DNA from: Schistocerca nitens
Taxonomy: Eukaryota; Arthropoda; Insecta; Orthoptera; Acrididae
Assembly: GCF_023898315.1 (NCBI RefSeq)
Contig: NC_064619.1
Span: forward strand, 481,843,376 to 481,907,375
Length of the DNA stretch: 64,000 bases
Reading direction: 5' to 3'
Part shown: positions 33,961 through 44,432 of the stretch, one piece after another
Layout: each line of letters begins with the position of its first letter
Numbering within the stretch: the stretch's first letter is position 1
Notes under the pieces: model-generated
The model's input: only the letters and a program-made list of their open reading frames with translations
Database searches by the model: none
What the model was told of the DNA's origin: nothing
Made by a program: the position numbers and the translations under genes

Positions 33961-34119
33961 AATATTATATATTTGTCGTGACTGGTTGAAATATAAGTTC
34001 ACTCAAAACTTTTACCCTTTGTGGCTGAGGAACACTGCGTCTGTGACGAATAAATGTTTCTTGAAATTGCTGCAACCAGTAGCGTTCTGTTTTGTTCTTC
34101 ATATTTTAATAATCCATTA

Positions 34120-34155
34120 CCGGTTTCGAACAACCTGGCGATTCATCATCAGGTG
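34120..34155 (-). ncRNA. Hammerhead-like core in second Penelope terminal region
   Basis: Minus strand: CTGATGA (34146-34152), an imperfect helix II of gaatcg/ttgttc type, then GAAA (34124-34127) followed by the palindrome accggt. Short palindromic helix III sequences are described for Penelope hammerheads thought to work as dimers; here that is an inference. Confidence 0.55.
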
Positions 34156-34769
34156 GTGCATATATTAATAGTCTGCAGCAGTGTGGGAGTCATGTAGATG
34201 TGGTAAGATGTATAAACGAAACATTTAAGCAATGAGTGTGGCGAGAATAATTCACATTATGAGATAGATTCTTTTGGTTTAATTACAATATTAAGTATTC
34301 GTTGGTTGAATGTTGTTATACACATTATTCTGGGAAACTTACTGAATGTTTTCCAGACACGTTAATTGTACTGCACTTTACATGCTTAGCCACAGGTAAG
34401 ACGTTCCACATCCTTTACAAAACGTAAATAAACCAAAGAGAACGGCTAAAGGTACATTAAAGCGTTGGTGTAGGACAGAAATTCTCTTTCTTCAGCTCTT
34501 GTAATACGCATTGGCTTACGTAAGTATGCATCTATTTCTCTATAGTAAATTATCATTTAGTAATATGGCAAAATTGACATATACTATTTATAAAATAAAT
34601 TAAATATTCAATTTGGTAGACCATACGACTACGATTTAAGAACCACAATTTCGGTTTACATTTCATGTAAATTTAAGAAATTAATAACAAACGTCATAGA
34701 ATTACTTTCTTCTTTTAAATAATGAACTGTTAAGCTGGGTGGTATGGTACATGGGAGGACGAAATTTTG

Positions 34770-34895
34770 TGTGTGTGTGAGTGTGTGTGTGTTTGTGTTT
34801 GTGTGTATGTAGTAGAATGAGGAAGAGAGTGTTAAGATGGTATGTCAGTGTGGCAGAATGAGAAAGAGAGAGGGGGGAGGGAGGGAGGGAGGCAG
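34770..34895. repeat. Low-complexity GT and GGGA tracts
   Basis: A (GT)n-rich tract at about 34770-34811 is followed by a GAGA/GGGA tract at about 34862-34892, inside the 3' region of Penelope element 2. Confidence 0.8.
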
Positions 34896-35040
34896 AAGTG
34901 GATGCCGTATTTTGTGAGTTATTTAGTCTTTGAAGGTAATGATACTTCGAAATTTTAGAAGAACGGGTTATGTGCTAAATCTATTGGTTCATTTAAGATG
35001 CTTTGAGGAGACTTATTTTTATGACCAAAAATTTCTAATT

Positions 35041-35560
35041 ATTCCAGCAGATGCACTTTTATTCCTTTGTCTGCAATGTGTAGGTTATGAAGGTTTGTCT
35101 TGATGTTTGTAACTGAATGACTGTTTTGTGATAGGTGGGCTGCAAAACTAGACTTACTTCAATTTTTTAAAAACAGTGCACCTGCTTGTTCTTTCTATCG
35201 AATTTCAATGTTCGTCGTGTTTGCCCTATGTAGTAACAGGAGGAGCTGTTGCAGATTAATTTATACATACCAGAGTCTTGGAGAGGTGGATTCGCTGTTT
35301 GGATGTTATTAACTACTTCGTTTTGTATTTTGTTGTTTGTGTGGTAACGTATTTTGACTCTGTGTGGTCTAAACACTTTTACAACTTGGTATGAGATGTT
35401 ACCGAGGAATGGCATGGAGATATCTTTAGTTTCATCTGCTGTTGAGAGGTGTGCTGTTGATGCTGTTTGATTTTTATCTTTTCATCTAATATGTGAACTA
35501 TGGATGAGCCATAAGCATATTGTGAGCTATTGTTCTTAAAATGTTTAATTGTTTGGTTTT
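35041..35560 (-). pseudogene. Penelope-like GIY-YIG endonuclease fossil
   Basis: Minus strand: VKIRYHTNNKIQNEVVNN, then DSGMYKLICNSSSCYYIGQT with both GMY and YIG motifs and a spaced Cys, then RRTLKF. A stretch in another frame (about 35165-35041) includes KSSFAAHLSQNSHSVTNIK and HNLHIADKGIK. Upstream of 35415 a thumb-like region survives in pieces. Stops and frameshifts make it inactive. Confidence 0.82.
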
Positions 35561-35640
35561 TACATCAGGTTCAGCATGAATTTTGTGTGCACGATTGAGT
35601 GCTGATCTAAAAAATGCCAATTTGTACTGATTTGGGTGGC

Positions 35641-36314
35641 ATGATGTGTGTGCCCCCCCCCCCCTTAATCTTCCTCTTTTAACTGCTGCACGAGCTGCAG
35701 ACGGACTGCATACGAAACAGTCCGCCTACCTCTCCACGACATCATCTGACACACTCGGTAGACCAGTACTTTTCCGTCTACGGATACAACCAGCGACCCT
35801 AAATTGTCGACAGCAAAGCACAATGCTCTATTTAAGTTTACTTTATTTTTCATAACTCCTTCTGGACGCAGACTTCACTGTCCAACAGATAAGCATCTCT
35901 CACATTCCAGCACATAAACACTCTTTCCTTGTTTTTTTCGCCGTTTTTTCAAGACATTGCACTTGTAAAGCCAACGGGTGGCCGAAATACAAACTCCGTG
36001 GGTTTACGATTCTAATCAAGCGTCAGTCATATTTTCACTTCTAATACTTCTGAATATATGGAGCTTTGAAAACGAATGAATCATTAATAATAACTATATA
36101 TGTCTTCTGTCATATATTTAAGTATATTTCCGTGGAGGTTAAGATTGGTATTGTTAGAACAGTTTAGTCTGGATTTGCATCACACATACCTAACGACCGC
36201 ATCATTCATCCTTTATGTGCGATTTGTAATCGAGATGCTTGTCCACAAAGGTCTTTCCACTTACAATTCCGAAGTTTCTCTTTGGTCACTCAACTGTTTG
36301 TTCGCTTCCGTGGC
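35641..36314. other. Unassigned sequence
   Basis: A C run at 35652-35664, then no recognised feature up to the tail of the next LINE. Confidence 0.4.
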
Positions 36315-36737
36315 CTACATCTACATCTACATGGCTACTCTGTAATCACACTTAAGAACCTGGCAGAGCCACCTTCACGGTAATTCTCTGCTATTCCTCT
36401 CTCGGAGAGTGCGCGGAAAAAACGAACACCTATATCTTTACGTGCGAGCTCTTCTTTCCCTTATTTTATTATCATGTCGGTCGGCGACAACAAAATATTT
36501 ACGGATTCGGAGGAGAAACTTTGTGACTGAAGCATCGTGAGAAGCTCGCGCCGCAACGAAAAACGCTTTTGTTTTAATAATGTCCACCACAAATCCAGTA
36601 TCACGCCCTACTCTTCTTTGAACTTCCTCAACGGTAAGGATCCCACACCGCGCAACAGTACTCCAAAAAACTATGGACAAGGATATTTCAGTGGAGGTTA
36701 GTACATCTGTTGCGTCTTAAGTGTTCTGCCAATATAA

Positions 36738-37741
36738 CGCAGCCTCTGGTTCTCCTTCCCCACAAAATTTTCTGTGTGTTCTTCCCAATTTCATTTTTTC
36801 GGAATTATAATTCCTAGGTATTTAGTTGAATTGATGGCTTTTGGTTTTGACTCGTTTATTATGTAAGAAAAGTTTAACGGATTCCTTTCATCACAAATGT
36901 GGATGACCTGACAATTTTGTTTCCTTACGGTCAATTGCCTGCTTTCGTACAATGTAGATATCTTATCTAAATCGTTTTGCAATTAGTTTTGATGTTGTGA
37001 TGACCTTAGTAGACGATAAACGACAGCATCATCTGCAAACAAGCTAAGACGACTGCTCCGATTGTCTCCTAAGGTTTTTATATAGATAAGGAATAGTAGC
37101 GGGCCTATAACACAACTCTGGGGAGAGTCAGAAATCACTTCTGTTTTATGCGATGACTTTCCATCAGTTACTACGGAATATGACCTCTCCGACAGGTAAT
37201 CACGAATCCAGTCGCATAACTGAGACGATATTCCCTACGCACGCAGTCTCTGGTTCACCTTCCCCACAAAATTTTCTATATGTTCTTTCCAATTTCATTT
37301 TTTCGTTATTATAATTCCTAGGTATTTAGTTGAATTGATGGCTTTTGGATTTGACTCGTTTATTATGTAACAGAAGTTTATCGGATTCCTTTTATCACTC
37401 ACGTGGATGACCTGACAATTTCCTTTTCTTACGGTCAATTGCCTGCTTTCGTAGAATGTAGGTATATTATCTAAATCTTTTTGCTGTTAGTTTTGATGTT
37501 GTGATGACCTTACTAGACGATAAACGACAGCATCATCTATAAACAAGGTAATACTGCTGCTCCGATTGTCTCCTAAGGTGTTTATATAGATAAGGAATAG
37601 CAGACGGCCTATAACGCTACTCTGGGGAAAGCCAGAAATCAATTCTGTTGTACACGATGACTTTCAATCAGTTACTACGAAATATGACCTCTCCGACAGT
37701 CACGAATCCAGTCGCATAACTGAGACGATATTCCATACGCA
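36738..37741 (-). repeat. Tandem duplication of RT palm segment (504 + 500 bp)
   Basis: Copy A 36738-37241 and copy B 37242-37741 both start cgcag(c/t)ctctggtt and run through the same RT palm and thumb sequence. They differ by several percent and small indels. Copy A keeps FADDAVVYR; copy B has FIDDAVVYR. Confidence 0.85.
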
Positions 37742-38217
37742 CGCAATTTGATTACAAGTCGCTTGTTAGTTAGGGTGTGAAAATCCTTCTGAAAAACTAG
37801 AAATAAGGAATCAATTTGAAACGTCTTATCGATAGCAATCAACACTTCCTGTGAGCATAGAGCTAGTTGTGTATCACAAGAACGATGTTTTCTAAATCCG
37901 TGTTGACTATTAATCAATAGCACGTTCTCTTCGAAGTAATTCATAATGTTCGAACAAAATATATGTTCCAAAATCCTGCTGCATATAGACGTTAATTTAG
38001 TGGATTACTTCTACTACCTTTCTTGAATATTGGTGGAACTTTCATGTATTTGGGTACGGAGCTTGCTGTTGTATACGATTGTTAAGTATGGAGCTATTGC
38101 ATCAGCATACTCTGAAAGAAACGTAATTGGTATACAAGCTGTATCAGAAGATTTGCTTTTATTAAATGATTTAAGTTGTTTCATTACTCCGAGGATATCT
38201 ACTTCTAAGTTACTCAC
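37675..38217 (-). pseudogene. LINE reverse transcriptase, fingers/palm remnant
   Basis: SNLEVDILGVMKQLKSFNKS, then, after interruptions, NSQHGFRKHRSCDTQLALCS, with SLFLVFQKDFHTLTNKRL where the first catalytic Asp motif normally lies (the DFSKAFD Asp position reads FQKDF) and KLRAYGISSQLCDWIRD. Frameshifts break it into pieces. It joins the duplicated palm below. Confidence 0.85.
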
Positions 38218-38775
38218 GTTGGCAGCTGTTCTTGCTCGAATCCTGAGATATTTACTTCGTGTTATTTGGTGAACGAATTTCGGAAGACTTTGTTTAATAA
38301 CTCTGCTTTAGCAGAACTATGATCCACAGTATTTCCATTGTTATCGCGCAGAGAAGGCGTTGATTCTGCCTTGTCGCTAGCATACTTTACATACGACCAG
38401 AATCTGAATTTTCTGTCAGGTTCAGAGGCAAAGTTTGGTTGTGGAAACTATTACATGCATCTCGCATTGAAGTTTGTGCTAAATTTCGAGCTTCTGTAAA
38501 AGTTCGCCATTCTTGAGGTTTTTGCATTCCTTTAACTTTGGCATGCTTATTTCGTTGTTTCTGCAACAGTGCTCTGTCCTATTGTCTGTCCCATGGGGGA
38601 TCAGCTTCGTCATTAGTTAATTTATTTGGTATAAATCTTTCAATTGCTCTCGATACTATTTCTTTGAATTAAGCCCTTTTCTTGGCTACACTTAAATTGT
38701 TAATTTGGAGGGAGCGGAGATTGTCTCTCATGAAGGCGTCAAGCGAATTTTTTATCTGCGTTTTGCTATAGATAG

Positions 38776-39300
38776 CTATTTCGTTTGTTCTCTGTGTTCA
38801 TTAAACCCTGTATCCGTTTGGATGATCGTTATAAGCTCAGGATTATGTGTTGCCAAGAGGTGATGTATGTTTCCACAACCGTTTTCAGTTCGAGTGGGCT
38901 CATGAACTAATTGTTCGAAATAATTTTCAGAGAATGTGTTTAACACAATTTCGGACGATGTCTTATGCGTATGTCCGGATTTAATGACGTATTTTCGCCA
39001 ATATGTCGACGGCAAATTGATGTCACCATATACTGTAATTGTAAGAGTCGGATAAGTGTTTGAAATTAGTCTGAAGTTTTCTTTGAAACTCTCAGCAATT
39101 TTATCATCCAAGAATGACCTCTGCCCTTACTAACTCACAGGAACTATCTACTTCGACTTCGCTACACGACAAACTACTTCTAACAGCAACAAAAACGCCA
39201 CCACCAACTCCATTTAGCCTATACTTTCCGAACACCGTTAGGTACTTCGGAGAAATTTCGACTGAACTTATCTCCGGACTTATCTTTCAGTGCCTATAAC
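38776..39300 (-). pseudogene. LINE apurinic-type endonuclease fossil
   Basis: Minus strand: PEISSVEISPKYLTVFGK, NGVGGGVFVAVRSSL, SCELVRAEVI, then TITVYGDINLPSTYW (the GDFN-type catalytic motif, here GDIN), LNTFSENYFEQLVHEPTRT and LLATHNPELITIIQT. The N-terminal catalytic Asn/Glu region is deleted or lies beyond the truncation. Confidence 0.85.
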
Positions 39301-39335
39301 GACTTTAGCATTTCTTTTTTTTTTCTTTTTGGTCA

Positions 39336-40676
39336 TCAATCTCCTGACTGGTTTGATGCGGCCCGCCACGAATTCCTTTCCTGTGCTAACCTCTTCATCT
39401 CAGAGTAGCACTTGCAACCTACGTCCTCAATTATTTGCTTGACGTATTCAAATCTCTGTCTTCCTCTACAGGTTTTGCGCTCTACAGCTCCCTCTAGTAC
39501 CATGGAAGTCATTCCCTCATGTCTTAGCAGATGTCCTATCATCCTGTCCCTTCTCCTTATCAGTGTTTTCCACATATTCCTTTCCTCTCCGATTCTGCGT
39601 AGAACCTCCTCATTCGTTACCTTATCAGTCCACCTAATTTTCAACATTCGTCTATAGCACCACATCTCAAATGCTTCGATTCTCTTCTGTTCCGGTTTTC
39701 CCACAGTCCATGTTTCACTAGCATACAATGCTGTACTCCAGACGTACATCCTCAGAAATTTCTTCCTCAAATTAAGGCCGGTATTTGATATTAGTAGACT
39801 TCTCTTGGCCAGAAATGCCTTTTTTGCCATAGCGAGTCTGCTTTTGATGTCCTCCTTGCTCCATCCGTCATTGGTTATTTTACTGCCTAGGTAGCAGAAT
39901 TGCTTAACTTCATTGACTTCGTGACCATCAATCCTGATGTTAAGTTTCTCGCTGTTCTCATTTCTACTACTTCTCATTACCTTCGTCTTTCTCCGATTTA
40001 CTCTCAAACCATACTGTGTACTCATTAGACTGTTCATTCCGTTCAGCAGATCATTTAATTCTTCTTCACTTTCACTCAGGATAGTGAACCTTTCTTTTAT
40101 TTCCATCACTGCTTCCTCGATGTACAGATTGAAGAGTAGGGGCGAAAGACTACAGCCTTGTCTTACACCCTTCTTAATACGAGCACTTCGTTCTTGATCG
40201 TCCACTCTTATTATTCCCTCTTGGTTGTTGTACATATTGTATATGACCCGTCTCTCCCTATAGCTTACCCCTACTTTTTTCAGAATCTCGAACAGCTTGC
40301 ACCATTTTATATTGTCGAACGCTTTTTCCAGGTCGACAAATCCTATGAAAGTGTCTTGAGTTTTCTTTAGCCTTGCTTCCATTATTAGCCGTAACGTCAG
40401 AATTGCCTCTCTCGTCCCTTTACTTTTCCTAAAGCCAAACTGACCGTCACCTAGCGCATTCTCAATTTTCTTTTCCATTCTTCTGTGTATTATTCTTGTA
40501 AGCAGCTTCGATGCATGAGCTGTTAAGCTGATTGTGCGATAATTCTCGCACTTGTCAGCTCTTGCCGTCTTCGGAATTGTGTGGAAGATGCTTTTCCGAA
40601 AGTCCCATGGTATGTCGCCAGACTCATATATTCTACACACCAACGTGAATAGTCGTTTTGTTGCCATTTCCCCCAA
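39336..40676 (-). pseudogene. RTE-like reverse transcriptase, open but lacking FADD box
   Basis: A 446-codon open frame, unusually long for a decayed copy. It contains KCENYRTISLTAHASKLLTR, FGFRKSKGTREAILTLRL, IGFVDLEKAFDNIKWCKL (first catalytic Asp) and KKGVRQGCSLSPLLFNLY. It then jumps from EIKERF directly to TILSESEEELNDLLN. Homologous copies have about 24 residues there, including FADD, so an in-frame deletion near 40088 removed the two catalytic Asp of the palm. The C-terminal half with FCYLGSKITNDG and WTDKVTNEEVLRRIGE is intact. Confidence 0.92.
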
Positions 40677-40705
40677 TGCTTTTAGAAATTCTGATGGAAT
40701 GTTAT

Positions 40706-41305
40706 CTATCCCTTCTGCCTTATTTGACTGTAAGTCCTTTTAAATTCCGATTCTAATACTGGATCCCCTATCTCTTCTAAATCGACTCCTGTTTCTTCTT
40801 CTATCACATCAGACAAATCTTCACCCTCATAGAGGCTTTCAAAGTATTCTTTCCACCTATCTGCTCTCTCCAATGCATTTAACAGTGGAATTCCCGTTGC
40901 ACTCTTAATGTTACCACCGTTGCTTTTAATGTCACCAAAGGTTGTTTTGACTTTCCTGTTTGCTGAGTCTGTCCTTCTGACAATCATATCTTTTTCGATG
41001 TCTTCACATTTTTCCTGCAGCCATTTCGTCTTAGCTTCCCTGCACTTCCTATTTATTTCAGTCCTCAGCGACTTGTATTTCTGTATTCCTGATTTTCCCG
41101 GAACATGTTTGTACTTCCTCCTTTCATCGATCAACTGAAGTATTTCTTCTGTTACCCATGGTTTCTTCGCAGCTACCTTCTTTGTACCTATGTTTTCCTT
41201 CCCAACTTCTGTGATGGCCCTTTTTAGAGATGTCCATTCCTCTTCAACTGTACTGCCTACTGCGCTATTACTTATTGCTGTATCTATAGCGTTAGAGAAC
41301 TTCAA
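40706..41305 (-). pseudogene. RTE-like LINE, linker between EN and RT
   Basis: A 199-codon frame with EEEWTSLKRAITEVGKENIG, KKPWVTEEILQLIDERRKYK and ERADRWKEYFESLYEGEDLS. These are conserved segments between the endonuclease and RT of this LINE group. It ends in a short frame change before the RT frame at 40676. Confidence 0.88.
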
Positions 41306-41464
41306 ACGTATCTCGTCATTCCTTAGTACTTCCGTATCCCACTTCTTTGCTTATTGATTCTTCCTGACTAATGTCTTGAACTTTAGCCTACTCTTCATCA
41401 CTACTATATTGTGATCTGAGTCTATATCTGCTGCTGGGTACGCCTTACAATCCAGTATCTGATT

Positions 41465-42234
41465 TCAGAATCTCTGTCTGACCATGATGTAATCTAATGG
41501 AAATCTTGCCGTATCTCCCGACCTTTTCCAAGTATACCTCCTCCTCTTGTGATTCTTGAACAGGGTATTCGCTATTGCTAGCTGAAACTTGTTACAGAAC
41601 TCAATTAGTCTTTCTCCTCTTTCATTCCTCGTCCCAAGCCCATATTCTCCTGTCACCTTTTCTTCTACTCCTTCCCCTACAACTGCATTCCAGTCGCCCA
41701 TGACTATTAGATTTTCGTCCCCCTTTACCTACTGCATTACCCTTTCAATATCCTCATACACTTTCTCTATCTGTTCATCTTCAGCTTGCGACGTCGGCAT
41801 GTATACCTGAACTATCGTTGTCGGTGTTGGTCTGCTGTCGATTCTGATTAGAACAACCCGGTCACTGAACTGTTCACAGTAACACACCCTCTGCCCTACC
41901 TTCCTATCCATAACGAATCCTACACCTGTTATACCATTTTCTGCTGCTGTTGATATTACCCGATACTCATCTGACCAGAAATCCTTGTCTTCCTTCCACT
42001 TCACTTCACTGACCCCTACTATATCTAGATTGAGCCTTTGCATTTCCCTTTTCAGATTTTAAGTTTCCCTACCACGGTCAAGCTTCTGACATTCCACGCC
42101 CCGACTCGTAGAACGTTATCCTTTCGTTGATTATTCAATCTTTTTCTCATGGTAACCTCCCCCTTGGCAGTCCCCTCCCGGAGATCCGAATGGGGGACTA
42201 TTCCGGAATCTTTTGCCAATGGAGACATCATCAT
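41465..42234 (-). pseudogene. RTE-like LINE endonuclease, broken
   Basis: Starts MMMSPLAKDSG at 42234, with LRVGAWNVRSL (the catalytic Asn motif) near 42090. A one-base loss shifts the frame near 42053. The second frame carries LNLDIVGVSEVKWKEDKDFW (catalytic Glu) and VLIRIDSRPTPTTIVQVYMP, and a stop replaces Tyr after ERVMQ. The third frame has [11 protein letters not shown] (Asp/Asn motif) and [11 protein letters not shown]. Three lesions separate what was one domain. Confidence 0.9.
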
Positions 42235-42483
42235 GACACTTCTTCAATTACAGGCCACATGGCCTGTGGATACACGTTACGTGTCTTTAATGCAGTGGTT
42301 TCCATTGCCTTCTGCATCCTCATGTCGTTGATCATTGCTGATTCTTCCGCCTTTAGGGGCAATTTCCCACCCCTAGGACAAGACAGTGCCCTGAACCTCT
42401 ATCCGCTCCTCCGCCCTCTTTGACAAGGCCGTTGGCAGAATTAGGCTGACTTCTTATGCCGGAAGTCTTCGGCCGCCAATGCT

Positions 42484-42562
42484 GATTATTTATTAGAATT
42501 TAGGCAGTGGCGGGGATCGAACCCGGGACCGAAGACGTTTTGATTATGAATCAAAGACGCTA
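42484..42562 (-). repeat. tRNA-Met-like head at LINE 5' end
   Basis: Minus strand: gtggtctaggggtagcgtc (A-box region), a perfect 5-bp anticodon stem tttga/tcaaa with loop ttcataa (anticodon CAT), and B box cccgggttcgatccccg. An extended variable region and missing acceptor pairing argue against a functional tRNA. It adjoins the 5' region of the LINE, as I recall for this family; an independent SINE at this spot is the alternative. Confidence 0.65.
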
Positions 42563-42879
42563 CCCCTAGACCACGGGTGGAGTTAAATACTGTTTTTAAC
42601 GCAACTGTTGTGCTATTTCTTCGCATCGGAAATCTTGTTATTCCATTCACACTGCCACCCCGCAGTGAAATGGGACTGCTTCTTTTTGCCATCTCTCTTG
42701 CTTCACACAGTCAAAGAGAAAGAATGGACGTGATGGAATCTCAAAAAATAGTAAGAGTCCTACACAGTGAAAGTAAAATTATATTCTACTACATTTTCAA
42801 AACAACAGTTTCAAATATTTACCGAAAATTTCGAAGAAAAACATAATATAGAATAAAAATATTGGCATTCGATATTGCT

Positions 42880-42962
42880 ATTTCTAAATCGATAATCGGG
42901 AAAGGAAATATCGGCGGTATATATCGATACCTCTCGATGGAGAATGTCTATGTATCGATATT
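42880..42962. promoter_or_regulatory. Cluster of TATCGATA-type sites
   Basis: Two perfect palindromes tatcgata (near 42926 and 42953) and an atcgataa (near 42888) fall within about 75 bp. In flies this motif is bound by DREF and BEAF-32 at housekeeping promoters and domain borders. No transcript start or gene is identified next to it, so function is speculative. Confidence 0.3.
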
Positions 42963-44203
42963 ATAACAACGGTCGAAATAGTGACCACTATTAAAATGCT
43001 GCCATCCTCACAGCCCGTGGAGTTACCTTCGGCGGGCAACACGCCCAATAGCGCACACTTCCTCTTAAACGGTCTTGCCAGGCTCGGTACATTCGCCTCA
43101 CTGATGCTATGCCTGTCTCCCCTCGCTTAGCTTACTTCCCAGCCAAGGAGCGCCACCTAGCCACACAGTCCGGCAGCGAACCGAAGTTACGCTGGCAGCG
43201 CTGGATTAACACGACCTGCCGTGGCTCACTGCCTGTCCTAGGGCAGGTCTTCCACTTTTCGTGACAGTGAAATGCTTCTTTTTAATATCAGTGTTCTTAC
43301 ATCATGTTCTAAATGTTACAAATTTCCTCTTGTTGTTTTTCGTTTTCTTCCTATTATTACTGTTTTAAATTAAACACGAATAAAGCCATGTTTATTTTAC
43401 TTAAAAATACATCCACTTCTTTCACATTTAAAAGATTTTCATGACGTAAATTTTACTTGTTTTACTGGTCAGTTAGCTGAAGGGCGAGGTGGATATACCG
43501 CTGACCCCCCGCCCCCTCCCCCCGCACTCCGCACCCCGCCCTTTCTCCGCCCATCCATGGGGGAAAGGAATTAAGTAAAAAGCCCCGTGGCCAGATGCCG
43601 ACAGTTCGTAATTATTCAGTACGGAGCTCACCTCGCCATGTGCAGCCGTAAGTCATCGGGAGTAACACTGTGGCTACTTCGCTGCGGTTCCTCGGTACAG
43701 AGCCGAAAGCACCAGACTTGCCTGACGTTGGCCCTCCACAGCAGCCCAAGAAGTGCTTTGCCCAAAGCGCTGTCCCTCACTGAGCACCATGTACCATCTC
43801 TGCAACAAGTCGCGGGATGTCACCACCTACTTCGCCTTCAAGCTCCCAAAGTAGCGTCACGTCAAATATAATCAAGCAAAGCAATTCCACCAGACGGTGA
43901 TGGGCACTGTGCTGGCACCAAACCAGGCACCCAGGAAGTATTGTTTTGTCATTCGTACAGAATCCAGAGTTTACTGTTATGTTTGATCATAACAAATAAC
44001 CGCTATTGTTCTGGCTACATGAGTTTTCATATCCTGTAGCGTGCACCTTCACCACTCGGACACTTCGAAAAGAAATAACAAAGCACGAAAAAATATTGTG
44101 AGATAGTATTCGAATAACTTAATACATTAAAGAAAAGATTTCTCAACTACTGCTAGAATCTCTAGTACATAAGAGGAATAGTGTGTCACCAGAAAATCTT
44201 TCG
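42963..44203. other. Unassigned, includes GC-rich patch
   Basis: GC-richer sequence at 43000-43260, with the inverted repeat gacctgcc/ggcaggtc near 43219-43250, and a C-rich tract at 43500-43570. An open frame at 43587-43871 has no domain I recognise. This is the least AT-rich non-transposon stretch and the most plausible place for an unrecognised promoter or first exon. Confidence 0.4.
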
Positions 44204-44212
44204 ACTTAAAGT

Positions 44213-44423
44213 AGGTCGTGCGGGGTAGCCGCTCGGTTTAAGGTGTCTTGTCACCGTCCACGCGGCTCCCCCGTCGAAGGTTCGAGTCCTCCCTCGGGCA
44301 TGGGTGTGTGTGTTGTCCATAGCTTAAGTTAGCTTAAGTTAGATTAAGTAGTGGTTAAGCTTAGGGACCGATGACCTAAGCAGTTTGGTCCCATAAGATC
44401 TTACCACAAATGTACAATTTTTT
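44213..44423 (+). mobile_element. SINE, head type C, 211 bp
   Basis: Flanked by acttaaagt at 44204-44212 and 44424-44432. Head cgtgcggggtagccgctcgg, B box aggttcgagtcctccc, body tagcttaagttagcttaagt and gggaccgatgacctaagc, agtttggtccc. Same head type as 15480. Confidence 0.88.
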
Positions 44424-44432
44424 ACTTAAAGT

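Larger units (their letters stand above)
33961..35640 (-). mobile_element. Penelope-like retroelement 2 (fragment)
   Basis: Second Penelope-like element, same strand as element 1. It has a terminal region with a hammerhead-like core (34120-34155), a long AT-rich 3' region with microsatellites, and a GIY-YIG fossil at 35041-35415. Traces of reverse transcriptase thumb continue to about 35640. Head-to-tail arrangement of partial copies is common in this class. Confidence 0.7.
36315..39306 (-). mobile_element. APE-type LINE with duplicated RT segment
   Basis: Minus-strand non-LTR retrotransposon. The 3' end at 36315 has a ctacat hexamer tail (36321-36340). Going upstream are the RT thumb (QLTVRKQNCQVIHICDE), the palm with FADD (copy A) or FIDD (copy B), the fingers (QHGFRKHRSCDTQLAL) and an apurinic-type endonuclease domain (38776-39300). 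The 5' end is truncated and abuts the poly-T 3' end of the next LINE. A 504-bp part of the RT is tandemly duplicated. Confidence 0.87.
39310..42562 (-). mobile_element. RTE-like LINE, near full length, with tRNA-like 5' head
   Basis: About 3.2 kb, minus strand, poly-A tail seen as a T run at 39315-39330. From 5' to 3' it has a tRNA-Met-like head (42484-42562), a 5' region of about 250 bp, endonuclease, reverse transcriptase and a C-terminal region. The coding region is split by a frameshift (near 42053), a nonsense codon (near 41730) and others. The last 446 codons are open but lack the FADD box. Terminal duplications were not found, so the 5' border is inferred from knowledge of the family. 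Confidence 0.85.

Noticed and set aside
42484-42562. Functional tRNA-Met gene
   Set aside because: Extended variable region, T-stem mismatch and no paired acceptor stem.
43587-43871. Frame with a short segment loosely resembling a THAP-type N-terminus
   Set aside because: The Cys/His pattern cannot be completed in any one frame, so I make no claim.
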